DNA from: Haliotispira sp965263485
Lineage (GTDB): Bacteria; Spirochaetota; Spirochaetia; SP-2023
Length of the DNA: 64,000 nucleotides
NCBI GenBank assembly: GCA_965263485.1
Contig: CBDHHO010000004.1
Location: forward strand, 1,054,001-1,118,000
Reading direction: 5' to 3'
Shown: in pieces, positions 8,676-16,963 of the stretch
How positions within the stretch are numbered: position 1 is the first letter of the stretch
Layout of the letters: every line of letters starts with the position of its first letter
Position numbers and translations under genes: made by a program
The notes under the pieces: generated by a model
The model's input: the letters and a program-made list of their open reading frames with translations, nothing else
Databases searched by the model: none
Told to the model about the DNA's origin: nothing

Positions 8676-9455
8676 CTATGTTGATTCGATATTTGAGCCA
8701 CATTGAAATTGTATGTTGTATTTTGCTAATCCCGCCTCCCATTCAAGATCAAGCTCCTTGTCAGTAATTAAATATTGAAAATCTTTAAACTCTGCCATAC
8801 GGACGAATGATGTTTTGCCGAATTTTGTGGCATCAGCCACAAGAACAGACACATTTGCTTGGCGCATCATTATTTTGCGGATTTCCGCTTCTTTTTCGTT
8901 AGCATCAGTAATCCCGCGGGTAAGATCTAACCCAGCACAGGAGAGAAAAGCTTTATCGGCGAAAAAACTCGCTATAGCGCTCTCGGAAGCTTTCCCCACC
9001 ATGGAAAGTCCTGCCTGACGCAGCGTTCCACCAGTACAAATTGTTTTAATTGCGGTACTGGCGGCCAATGTTTCCGCGACTCGAAGATTGTTGGTAATTA
9101 CAATAAGATTTTTTTTATCGAGAATTCTATCTGCAATATGAATAGCCGTAGTACTGGCATCAAGGAAAATCGTATCCCCTGTCTGGACCATTTCTGCGGC
9201 TAATGCACCAATTACATCCTTTCCTTTAATGTAGGTATGTTCACGTAAATTTACAGGTACGGTCAGATGCATTCCTCGATTGATGAAAGCACCTCCATAC
9301 GTTTTTTTAAGAATCCCTTCCTGTTCCATTTTTGTCAAATCTCTTCGAATAGTTTCTTCACTCACCAGAAACATTTGAGAAAGTTCACTAACAACTACAC
9401 TCCCTGTTTCTTGCAGTTTTTCTATAATTCCTTGACGCCGTTCCACAGCCAACAT
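8676..9455 (-). CDS. DeoR-family transcriptional repressor
   Basis: 259 residues, standard DeoR length. The N-terminal winged helix has the family motif VSEETIRRDLTKMEQEGILKK (residues about 28-48). The C-terminal DeoRC sensor domain contains DTIFLDASTTA, VITNNLRV, CTGGTLR and VADATKFGK, which bind a sugar phosphate. Start ATG has GGAGG five bases upstream. It probably represses the adjacent sugar operon in response to a kinase product. The gene is sandwiched between repeat elements: stop codon TAG completed by one element, start codon only 20 bp from another. Confidence 0.9.
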   Translation of the reverse strand: MLAVERRQGIIEKLQETGSVVVSELSQMFLVSEETIRRDLTKMEQEGILKKTYGGAFINRGMHLTVPVNLREHTYIKGKDVIGALAAEMVQTGDTIFLDASTTAIHIADRILDKKNLIVITNNLRVAETLAASTAIKTICTGGTLRQAGLSMVGKASESAIASFFADKAFLSCAGLDLTRGITDANEKEAEIRKIMMRQANVSVLVADATKFGKTSFVRMAEFKDFQYLITDKELDLEWEAGLAKYNIQFQCGSNIEST

Positions 9456-9474
9456 ATAGCCTCCAATCTCTTAT

Positions 9475-9790
9475 GAGGACCTCTAAAAATTGTACAATCT
9501 CGCTCTGCTTCGTTTTCCCTAGTGATTGTACCGCGTTTTGATTCTCCAATGCGAGCTGGCGCAGCATGGGAGAATGAGGGGAGGGCCGTGCGCAGCCAGG
9601 GCCGACCTTCCTTTTTTGCGGCAGCTGGGAACGGGAGCCGAGGCATACTTTGTTGTATGGTACAGGCTCCCATGCTTTCGCATGGAAGAAAATGCAGGCC
9701 GCTCCAGCGCGAGACACGTAGCGCTGGAGAACGGGGAAGGGAATCGCAGGAAAATCTCCAAAAATTCGCTTTTCCTGGGAGGCTGTCCTT
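9475..9790 (+). repeat. Truncated long-type TNNA repeat element
   Basis: Left end GAGGACCTCTAAAAATTG at 9475. The interior shares long blocks with the 358-bp copy at 25922-26279 (for example GCCGACCTTCCTTTTTTGCGG) and contains an extra 9-bp-arm hairpin around 9693-9727. No right end is present; a second mutated left-end motif occurs at about 9756-9772, suggesting fusion with another copy. It fills the region upstream of the DeoR gene, whose promoter must therefore lie in or beside it. Confidence 0.75.
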
Positions 9791-9838
9791 GACAAATGCG
9801 CCCAGCCCCGCATTAGCAGCCCCCACCCCCTTTATAGG

Positions 9839-9859
9839 CTGTCTTTTCTACACAAGTCT
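9839..9859 (-). mobile_element. Terminal end of an IS50/Tn5-like insertion sequence
   Basis: CTGTCTTTTCTACACAAGT (9839-9857) matches the Tn5 outside end, CTGACTCTTATACACAAGT, at 16 of 19 positions from memory of that sequence. It lies 43 bp beyond the stop codon of the transposase remnant at 9903-10230, where the downstream IS end is expected. Confidence 0.75.
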
Positions 9860-9902
9860 TAAAACCTTATATACCAAGCTAAACACACCAAAAAACTAAC
9901 AA

Positions 9903-10230
9903 CTATAAGATTTGCCGACTACTTCTATTGCTATTGAGTAGTTCCCAACCTTCTACCAGAGATTCTAGTTTTTCCCAACCCTTCCATAATATCTGCCAGC
10001 CAATTCGCGTATTATAACTTGTTTTCTTACTCCCACCAAGCTTTCCTAAGGCTATATATGCCCAAAATAACGGAGGTATATAGCCTTTGGGAAGCTCATC
10101 TGATTCTGTTTTTAACCACAACATCTTCCACATTACTGGGCTCAATACCTCTGTGCATTTCCTCTCTACTGCATCACTTTCTCCCAGATGCCTCAATGTT
10201 AAGATCCTTACCGCTATAAATGCCAGTATA
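9903..10230 (-). pseudogene. C-terminal fragment of an IS4-family (Tn5-like) transposase
   Basis: About 109 codons open to the edge of the repeat element at 10231, with no start. The peptide carries Tn5 transposase C-terminal features in order: IAVRILTLRHLGE, CTEVLSPVMWKMLWL, FWAYIALGKLGG and GWQILWKGWEKLESLVEGW, the region used for dimerisation. The catalytic DDE core, including the YREK motif, is missing. No continuation exists beyond the element at 10231-10394, so the 5' part was deleted. It cannot be functional. Confidence 0.83.
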
Positions 10231-10394
10231 GGGGACCTCTAAAAATTCGCTTTTGATGCTGAATCAGCGGGATTTTGCCGATGGCGAGGAAGTGAAGCCG
10301 AAGCATACTTTGCTGTATGGTAAGGCTTTGCTGACAAAGCTACTCGGCAACAAGATCGCGATTCAGCGCGGAATTGGAATTTTTAGAGGTCCCC
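10231..10394 (+). mobile_element. TNNA repeat element, 164 bp, unmatched flanks
   Basis: Complete 164-bp copy with both 18-bp ends intact. The left flank is TATA and the right flank TGCA, so the target duplication does not match. This is expected if recombination between two copies removed the intervening DNA, which would also explain the missing 5' part of the abutting transposase. Degenerate end-like sequence continues at 10434-10454. Confidence 0.88.
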
Positions 10395-10493
10395 TGCAAA
10401 TTTTTCAAATTGGAATCCCCTTCAAAGCGTCTTGGAATTTTCAGGAGTCCCCTTGAATTATTGACTATTGGCTGGGGAAAACCGGAGCATCCC

Positions 10494-11270
10494 TCAGGCA
10501 GAGCTCAGGGAGTAGAGCTTGTTCTTGCCATAACCCAGTTGCCGCGAAATCTGCAGTGCTGTTTCGCGGACAGCCCTGCCCAATGCCGGAAGATCTTCAT
10601 CGCTCTTGTAAATAAGAGAAATACTGATAGCAGCCAGCACCCGGGCGCTGTGATCAAACAGCGGAGCGGCTACGCACTGCAAAAAAATCTCTTGTTCACG
10701 GTTGTCCACAGCATAGCCCAGCTGCCGGATCTCACGCAGGTCCGCCAGCAGTTCGTCAAGATTTTTCACGGTGTACTCCGTCTTGGGGGCGATCGGATTA
10801 GCGGCAATGCGCTCGGCAACCTCGGCATCGGGATATGCGGCCAAGATGGCTTTGCCCAGCGCCGTGCAGTACATCGGCCTGCGGGCACCCAGGGCCGCAG
10901 TGGTAACTACGGGCTCTGCGGGCTCATACTTGCCCAAATAGACGATACTGCCCTGGTCTTCGGCGGCGAGGAAAGTGGTTGCATCCAGCTGGTGGTTAAG
11001 CTGCCGCAGGGCATCCTGAGCGATGGCACTAAAATCGGTCTGCAAGCGATTGCCGATCTCAAAGGCTCGGATACCCAACTGATAGCACTTGCTCTCGTGC
11101 CAAGTCACTTGCAGCATCTTTTCCTGCACCAGAGCCATCACGATATCGTAGATGCTGGTCTTGGGAATCTCAAAGTGAGCGGACAATTCCGCGACTGTGG
11201 CACCCCGGTTTTGCAGGGAAATATAGTCAAGTATCTGAATGGTTCTACTTGCGGTCCGATTGATTTTCAT
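10494..11270 (-). CDS. IclR-family transcriptional regulator
   Basis: 258 residues. The N-terminal winged helix (residues about 8-65: RTIQILDYISLQ, TSIYDIVMALV) and the C-terminal effector domain (MYCTALGKAILA, REIRQLGYAVDNREQ, CVAAPLFD) are characteristic of IclR proteins. It is divergently transcribed from the oligosaccharide ABC transporter that begins at 12138 and is the likely local regulator. Ligand unknown. Confidence 0.9.
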   Translation of the reverse strand: MKINRTASRTIQILDYISLQNRGATVAELSAHFEIPKTSIYDIVMALVQEKMLQVTWHESKCYQLGIRAFEIGNRLQTDFSAIAQDALRQLNHQLDATTFLAAEDQGSIVYLGKYEPAEPVVTTAALGARRPMYCTALGKAILAAYPDAEVAERIAANPIAPKTEYTVKNLDELLADLREIRQLGYAVDNREQEIFLQCVAAPLFDHSARVLAAISISLIYKSDEDLPALGRAVRETALQISRQLGYGKNKLYSLSSA

Positions 11271-11420
11271 AAATGTTGTTACAGCCTAGCAGACTGCCGA
11301 CTTTTCATCCTTTAAGGGCAAAAGAGAGGATAAGAGTTTCCAAGCATGAGGGGAAGTGCCGGTTGCCACAGGGCCCAACAAACTCCCAGACTTCTTCGTT
11401 ATCGACAAAATCTCACAGAA

Positions 11421-11960
11421 AGCGATACCATTTTTAGCGGTTCCCTGAGAAATCTATTCGTCAATAAAATTGCAAATCTGGCAGAAGTTGCTTATTTCCG
11501 GCAACCTGCTAGCAGCCTGTCGGAGTTAGACTTTCTAAGGCAAAATTTGCGAGATTTTCGCGATAGCCAGGAAGGAAGGCCTTACTATACTTTGCTGTAT
11601 AGTAAGGCCTTACTGACGAAGCTGCTCGCGAACAAGTGTTTCCTTCGATTTATGGGGAATATAATTATCTAGGGGACCTCTAAAAATTCGCTTTCGATGC
11701 TGAGTGAGCGAGATTTTGCGCGAGAAATGGAAGCCGAGGCATACTTTGTTGTATAGTAAGGCTTTTGTGACGAAACGATTCGGCAATAAGATCGCCGCTC
11801 AGCGCGAAATTGGAATTTTTAGAGGTGCCCCAAAGTATGCTTCGGCTTCACTTCCTCGCGCAAAATCCCACTGATTCACATCAGAACGCGGTGCCATTGC
11901 CGAGGCGAAGCAGCGCAATGGCACAATACCGCGAAGCGATACCATTTTTAGAGATTTCCT
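11421..11960. repeat. Cluster of diverged and partial TNNA repeat elements
   Basis: The intergenic stretch between the IclR gene and the transporter is nearly all repeat-derived. A right-end motif lies at 11421-11448, a degenerate interior copy at about 11530-11655, a full but diverged copy at 11672-11830 (flanks TCTA and CAAA), and a further right half ending CCATTTTTAGAGATTTCC near 11957. The last segment contains a 10-bp-arm hairpin, GTGCCATTGC/GCAATGGCAC. I see no gene here. Confidence 0.75.
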
Positions 11961-12008
11961 CTATATGATTCCACATATTTTTCGAAATTTAAAAAACATT
12001 TTTATGAT

Positions 12009-12050
12009 GGGACATTTGTCCCTAGTTAAAGTCCCAAAGTGCTTTATAAT
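12009..12050 (+). promoter_or_regulatory. Candidate operator and -10 box of the Lpl-type transporter operon
   Basis: An inverted repeat GGGACA-TT-TGTCCC (12009-12022) is followed by a half-site AGTCCC and a consensus TATAAT (12045-12050), about 90 bp before the first permease start. No good -35 box is seen at normal spacing, which fits an activator- or repressor-controlled promoter. IclR as the binder is inference. Confidence 0.4.
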
Positions 12051-12137
12051 CAGCTATAAGTATGGGGAATGGATAAGCGAGAAAACACAATGCTGTCTCT
12101 AATATCCCTATTTTTCTCCATCCGAAAGGACGCAGTG

Positions 12138-13094
12138 ATGTCTTCCGCCTTGGAGAAATTGCCTCCCCTTATCAACAAGAAAAAAGGACGTATCAGAGGG
12201 CTTGGTTTTTATGCAAACCTTGAGTTATACCTGTTTTTCCTGCTGCCGACTCTCCTGATTGTTCTGCTGTTCCGCTACTGGCCCATGTATGGGGTGCAGA
12301 TTGCCTTCAAGAACTATATTCCTACCAAAGGCTTCTGGGGCAGCTCATGGGTTGGATTTGACCATTTTATGAGATTTTTCCGCTCCTATAAATTTTATAT
12401 CACCCTGAAAAATACCCTGTTGATCAGTCTTTACCAGCTCGTATTTGCCTTCCCATTCCCCATCATCCTGGCAATCATGTTGAATCAGGTCAGAAGCTAT
12501 AGCTACAAACGTTTTGTGCAAACCATTACGTATGCACCCAATTTTATTTCAGTAGTGGTGCTGATAGGCCTTCTGAATCTATTCCTTTCGCCGCGCATCG
12601 GTCTGGTTAACAATGTGATCAAAGAGCTGGGTGGTGACCCGATTTTCTTCTTGGGTAAACCCGAATTATTTAAAACCTTATATGTATCTTCAGGCATCTG
12701 GCAGGGTACTGGTTGGGGAGCTATTATTTACATTGCAGCATTGTCCGGTGTTTCACCAAACTTGTACGAGGCGGCCAAGATCGACGGAGCGAACCGGCTT
12801 AAGCGCATCTGGCATATTGATCTGCCATCAATAGCTCCCACTATAATTATTTTGCTGATTTTAAATACCGGCAGGGTGATGAGTGTCGGTTTTGAGAAAG
12901 TTTTCCTGATGCAGAACCCCACCAACCTCGAGACTTCAGAAGTCATCTCTACCTATGTCTATAAAGTAGGCCTGCTGGGAGGTCAGTTCAGCTTTGGTGC
13001 TGCGGTGGGCTTATTTAATGCGGCGATTAATTTAATTTTATTATTAATTGTCAATCGCATCGCCAAAAAAGTCAGTTCGGTGGGGTTATTCTGA
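12138..13094 (+). CDS. Oligosaccharide ABC transporter permease (LplB family)
   Basis: 318 residues, about six membrane spans, with the inner-membrane EAA loop LYEAAKIDGANRLKRIWHID near residue 212 that docks on the ATPase. The FRYWPMYGVQIAFKNY segment after the first span is typical of LplB/YteP permeases. The frame is open from 12069, but the ATG at 12138 has AGGA about 8 bases upstream and starts just before the charged N-terminus. No ATPase gene is adjacent; this family commonly shares a multi-sugar ATPase encoded elsewhere. Confidence 0.88.
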   Translation: MSSALEKLPPLINKKKGRIRGLGFYANLELYLFFLLPTLLIVLLFRYWPMYGVQIAFKNYIPTKGFWGSSWVGFDHFMRFFRSYKFYITLKNTLLISLYQLVFAFPFPIILAIMLNQVRSYSYKRFVQTITYAPNFISVVVLIGLLNLFLSPRIGLVNNVIKELGGDPIFFLGKPELFKTLYVSSGIWQGTGWGAIIYIAALSGVSPNLYEAAKIDGANRLKRIWHIDLPSIAPTIIILLILNTGRVMSVGFEKVFLMQNPTNLETSEVISTYVYKVGLLGGQFSFGAAVGLFNAAINLILLLIVNRIAKKVSSVGLF

Positions 13095-14005
13095 TGATTA
13101 AAATGATGGCAACTATTATGAAAAATGAGTCACTCGATGATAAAATATTCCTTTCGTTCATATTTTTGATCCTGTTGGCAGCAGTGACTCTCACCATTTA
13201 TCCTTTGTGGTATGTACTGATCGCTTCCATCAGCAACCCGGATCTGGTGTATTCGGGCAGGGTGCTGCTCTGGCCCAAAGAATTCACATTGGAAGCCTAC
13301 CAGGCCCTTTGGAATGATGATAGTCTGATGCGCGGCTATCTAAATTCGGTAGTGTATACCCTGCTGGGAACTACTGTCAGTGTGTTCCTGACCATGATTG
13401 CCGGTTTTGCCCTGTCCCAGCCCAAGCTCTGGGGCCGCAACCTGGTACTGATATTAATTACGGTTACCATGTTCTTCAATGGTGGTCTGGTGCCGACCTA
13501 TCTGGTCATCAAAAAGCTGGGCATGCTGAACACCATGTGGGCTTTAATTCTGCCTAACGCGGTATGGATCTGGAACCTGTTCTTGGTGCGGAATTTTTAT
13601 CTGCATTCTCTGCCACAGGAGTTGCAAGAGGCCGCTATCGTTGACGGTGCCAGCTTTGTGGCCTATTTCTATCGCATCGCTCTGCCACTGTCGCGGGCCA
13701 TACTTTCGGTGATGGTGCTGTACTACGCTTTAGGGTACTGGAACATGTATTTCCAAGCCTTGATCTATCTGAACGAAGAGAAAAAATATCCCCTGCAAAT
13801 GATTTTGCGCAACATTCTCTTGGAGAATCAGCTGGGTTCCGGGATGGAAGGCGGCGATGCAGCTTCGGCAGCAGCCAAACAGCGCTTGGCCGACCTGCTG
13901 AAATATTCTTCGGTAGTGGCCGGTTCACTGCCGCTGCTAATCACCTATCCATTTTTGCAAAAGTATTTTGAAAAAGGTGTGCTCATCGGATCAGTGAAGG
14001 GGTGA
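13094..14005 (+). CDS. Oligosaccharide ABC transporter permease (LplC/YtcP family)
   Basis: 303 residues with six predicted spans and the EAA loop LQEAAIVDGASFVAYFYRIA. The start ATG shares bases with the previous stop (TGATG), so translation is coupled. It pairs with the LplB-type permease to form the channel. The C-terminal region around AASAAAKQRLADLLKYSSVV is typical of the LplC subgroup. Confidence 0.88.
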   Translation: MIKMMATIMKNESLDDKIFLSFIFLILLAAVTLTIYPLWYVLIASISNPDLVYSGRVLLWPKEFTLEAYQALWNDDSLMRGYLNSVVYTLLGTTVSVFLTMIAGFALSQPKLWGRNLVLILITVTMFFNGGLVPTYLVIKKLGMLNTMWALILPNAVWIWNLFLVRNFYLHSLPQELQEAAIVDGASFVAYFYRIALPLSRAILSVMVLYYALGYWNMYFQALIYLNEEKKYPLQMILRNILLENQLGSGMEGGDAASAAAKQRLADLLKYSSVVAGSLPLLITYPFLQKYFEKGVLIGSVKG

Positions 14006-14044
14006 GGAACAGTGCGTGTGAGCAAAGAATGCTGCACTACTCAA

Positions 14045-14295
14045 GCGCACCTCTAAAAATTCCCTGCCACAGAAAGATGCTGCGCTAGACTTGATCTTTT
14101 TCACAAAGCAGCTTTGTCACGAAAGCCTTGTTATACAGCAAAGCATGCTTCGATTTCCGTTCCTCACTGCCGCAAAAAAAGGATGGTCGGCCCTTGCTGC
14201 GCCAGCTCGCCCAGTTTGCAGAGAGGAAGCTTGGGCCTTGGTTGCGCACGGCCCTCCCCTTATTCTCCCATGCTGCGCCAGCTCGCAAAAAGGAA
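14045..14295 (-). repeat. Truncated long-type TNNA repeat element between permease and binding-protein genes
   Basis: An end motif GCGCACCTCTAAAAATTCC starts at 14045 after the tetranucleotide TCAA. The interior matches the long subtype (compare 25922-26279 in reverse). The opposite end is missing. It keeps a reading frame open upstream of the lipoprotein gene, which would mislead automatic start calling. Confidence 0.75.
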
Positions 14296-14356
14296 ATTTT
14301 CCTCTATTGTAATGAATATATTACAGGATCTCATAATTTTTATAAGGGAAAATAAA

Positions 14357-15982
14357 ATGAATTACAAATATTGGACAGCGATATTTTTTAGTTGCGCAAT
14401 AGTACTATATTCTTGTAATGCCGGGAAATCAAAAGCTGCGGTTTCGGACTCTCTGCCGGGAGAAATGGGAGAAGCTGAAAGAGGCATCTTTAATGAGACA
14501 GGTTTCCCAATTGTTTCAGAACAGATCACTCTGTCTGCGATTGCATGGAGGACTTCAATCCATGGTGACTTCAACCAGATGCTCTCTTTGCGAAGAATGG
14601 AAGACCATGCCGGTATACAGCTGGATATTGAAGCTATCCCAGATGCCGGCTACAGCCAGGCAATCAACCTGCGGTTTGCCGGTGGCGATCTGCCGGACAT
14701 TATATTCTCAGGGCCTCCCGCAAACTTTATGCAGTACGCCGGCGAGCTGATTCGCCCTCTGGAGGGGTATATCGAAAACTATATGCCCAATTTGCGGGAA
14801 CTCTTCCAAAAACGCCCCAAGTACAGAAAGATGTCGGTGCGCTCTGATGGCCATATTTATCAGCTCCCCCGGATAAGCGAACAAACCCAGAATGAGGCTC
14901 CGAATCAAGCATTTATCAATAAAAAATGGCTTGATGCACTGGGTCTTACTGTTCCCCGGACAACAGAAGAATTTTATCAAGTTCTCAAAGCCTTTAAAGA
15001 AAAAGACCCCAATGGCAATGGAGTTGCCGATGAATTACCAGCCTCTTTTATGGCAAATGTTTGGTGGGCTTATGCACCCTTGCACAGTTTTGCAGGGGCA
15101 TTTGTCTTTCCCTTTGACGGCACATATTTGAAAGTGGGCGCAGGGCAAAGATTGGAATTCGTTCCTATAGCTGAATCTGAAGACTTCCAGAAATTTGTAA
15201 TATGGTGGCAGATTTTATATCAAGAAGGACTGGTGGATATAGAAACCTATTCACAGGATCTGGCTATGTTTTTTGCTAAAGGCAAAACGGGTGCGTATGG
15301 GGTTTTTGTTTCTTGGTTTGCCAGACCCGTTGTTGGCCCTGAGTTGAGCGATGACTATATTATGCTGCCTCCGCTAAAGGGACCCAAGGGGAGGCAGCAA
15401 TGGATGCGGAATGTTAACAGCGCTGGCGGAAGCGATGTATTTTTGTTAAGCGCTCAGAACCCCTATCCAGCCAGCACCATGCGTTTTATGGACTTGGTTT
15501 ACGACCCTGAATACGCTTGGCAGCTTGGCCACGGCCCATGGGATATCGTTATCGAAGAACTGCCCGATGGCAAGATTGGAACTCTGCCCCCCCCTGAAGG
15601 CCTGACAGAAGTTGAATGGATCTGGCAGAACACTCCGAACACAAACTTTCCTCTGGGTCTGCTCTCAGATCAATATGAGAGGTGGCTCGGCTCCCGATCC
15701 ATCCAAAGGAAAAGGGTCCACCACAAGCAACTGTTGCCGTTTTTCCCGGAGACAGATAATTACGTACCTGCAATAAATTTTACAAATGATGAAGAAGCTG
15801 AACTGGCAATTTTGCGAACCGATATATTCGATTTTTTCAAACAAAGTTATGTCAAATGGATCACCCGGGGAACAGATATCCGGGCAGCTTGGCCCGGCTT
15901 TGTCCGGCGCCTCGAAAATATTGGATTAGAGAAATATATCGAGATTTACCAGGCCGCTTATGACCGATTTATCCATAGCTGA
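14357..15982 (+). CDS. Extracellular solute-binding lipoprotein (LplA-like, family 1)
   Basis: 541 residues. The N-terminus MNYKYWTAIFFSCAIVLYSC is a lipoprotein signal ending in a lipobox Cys, so the protein is anchored to the outer face of the cytoplasmic or outer membrane. The large family-1 binding-protein fold is indicated by LRFAGGDLPDIIF, the calcium-site-like DPNGNGVADE and GAYGVFVSWF. It delivers oligosaccharide to the permeases encoded upstream. The frame is open to 14114 only because the repeat element lacks stops; the ATG at 14357 is chosen because it begins the signal peptide. It contains a run of 8 C at 15587-15594. Confidence 0.88.
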   Translation: MNYKYWTAIFFSCAIVLYSCNAGKSKAAVSDSLPGEMGEAERGIFNETGFPIVSEQITLSAIAWRTSIHGDFNQMLSLRRMEDHAGIQLDIEAIPDAGYSQAINLRFAGGDLPDIIFSGPPANFMQYAGELIRPLEGYIENYMPNLRELFQKRPKYRKMSVRSDGHIYQLPRISEQTQNEAPNQAFINKKWLDALGLTVPRTTEEFYQVLKAFKEKDPNGNGVADELPASFMANVWWAYAPLHSFAGAFVFPFDGTYLKVGAGQRLEFVPIAESEDFQKFVIWWQILYQEGLVDIETYSQDLAMFFAKGKTGAYGVFVSWFARPVVGPELSDDYIMLPPLKGPKGRQQWMRNVNSAGGSDVFLLSAQNPYPASTMRFMDLVYDPEYAWQLGHGPWDIVIEELPDGKIGTLPPPEGLTEVEWIWQNTPNTNFPLGLLSDQYERWLGSRSIQRKRVHHKQLLPFFPETDNYVPAINFTNDEEAELAILRTDIFDFFKQSYVKWITRGTDIRAAWPGFVRRLENIGLEKYIEIYQAAYDRFIHS

Positions 15983-16053
15983 CTTTGCGACCGATAATGG
16001 AAAATATCATGCAGGACAGCTCTGAACGCAAAGTCGTCAGGGGGAGAACTCAT

Positions 16054-16282
16054 ATGAAGATCCTGTTCCAAGGTGATTCCATCACAGATTGCCACCGCCA
16101 GCCCTATTCGGAGGAGTCATTCCAAGACTTGGCCCAAGGCAGTCTGGGCGGCGGTTACGCCTTGCTGGCCAGTGCCCGGCTGCTGGCAAAATTTCCTGAA
16201 AAGCAATGGAAATGTATCAATCGGGGTGTCGGGGGCAACCGGGTGGTCGATCTATATGCCCGTTGGAGCATTGATTGCTTAA
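16054..16282 (+). pseudogene. GDSL/SGNH esterase truncated by a repeat element
   Basis: The start ATG at 16054 has GGGGAG about 7 bases upstream. The opening MKILFQGDSITDCHR contains the catalytic Ser block I (GDSITD), followed by GGGYALLASARLL and GVGGNRVVDLYARW, as in SGNH esterases that deacetylate plant polysaccharides. After 76 codons the frame enters the element at 16283 and stops in it (TGA at about 16312-16314). The usual 200-plus residue domain, including the catalytic Asp-His block, is absent, and no 3' remainder is found after the elements. It was probably part of the oligosaccharide operon. Confidence 0.8.
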
Positions 16283-16446
16283 GGGAACCTCTAAAAATTC
16301 CAATTCCGCGCTGAATCGCGATCTTGTTGCCGAGTAGCTTCGTGAGCAAAGCCTTACCATACAGCAAAGTATGCTTCGGCTTCGCTTCCTCGCTATCGGC
16401 AAAATCTCGCTGATTCAGCATCGAAAGCGAATTTTTAGAGGTTCCC
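16283..16446 (-). mobile_element. TNNA repeat element, 164 bp, target duplication TTAA
   Basis: Complete 164-bp copy in inverse orientation relative to the one at 7125, with ends GGGAACCTCTAAAAATTC and its complement. It is flanked by perfect TTAA (16279-16282 and 16447-16450). It interrupts the GDSL esterase gene. Confidence 0.92.
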
Positions 16447-16450
16447 TTAA

Positions 16451-16603
16451 GGGGAACTCTAAAAATTCCATTCTGCGCTCTTGCTCGCTCTTTTGAAACG
16501 AACAGCTTCGTCAGTAAAGCCTTACAATACAACAAAGTATTCTTCGGCTTCGCTTCCTCGCTCCAAAATAGCTTCGCAAGAAGAGCGAATTTTAGAGGTC
16601 CCC
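16451..16603 (-). mobile_element. TNNA repeat element, second subtype, 153 bp
   Basis: Directly abuts the previous element, sharing the TTAA between them. The interior is the second 164-bp subtype (compare 52672-52835 in reverse) with a few deletions. The right flank ATTT does not match TTAA. Confidence 0.85.
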
Positions 16604-16679
16604 ATTTGGGTTCAACATTGGAAACTTTGTTTCTTGACTTTGACATTTTAATTCAGTAAACAGTTAAGGGTCTTGACTA

Positions 16680-16948
16680 GTTAAGAGGTCCCCTTTAGCT
16701 AATCTCCTTTTAGCAAGAGCCTGCTGCCTCTCCTGACAAAGCTGTTCCGTGAAAAAGATCAGGTCTGGCGCAAAATTGAAATTTTTAGAGCTTCCCTTAA
16801 TGCTTTTTTGTATTAAAATAAGTTGCCAACGGCATGCAGTGGCGCAGCGAAGCAGGCCATTCCTCACAAATCCTGCCGCAAGGCAAAACCTTTTTCTCGC
16901 GGAAAATCTTTGCGATTCTGCGCGGAATTGGAATTTTTAGAGGTGCCC
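16680..16948. repeat. Three TNNA repeat fragments before ilvC
   Basis: Solo end at 16682-16694, right part of a long-type copy ending AATTTTTAGAGCTTCCC at 16796 (followed by TTAA), and another right end finishing GAATTTTTAGAGGTGCCC at 16948. No left ends are visible. The last fragment stops 15 bp before the ilvC start. No gene is supported between 16604 and 16963. Confidence 0.75.
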
Positions 16949-16963
16949 TTACGGAGGAACTGG

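Noticed and set aside
9388..9899. Several overlapping 80-140 codon frames on both strands
   Set aside because: All lie in the truncated repeat element at 9475-9790, which is stop-poor on both strands; no protein family features.
14114..14356. In-frame extension of the binding lipoprotein upstream of 14357, and similar extensions of ilvC, rhaD, radA and the 413-residue TPR gene
   Set aside because: The extra sequence is repeat-element DNA that happens to lack stops in that frame. Conserved N-termini and ribosome sites place the true starts downstream.
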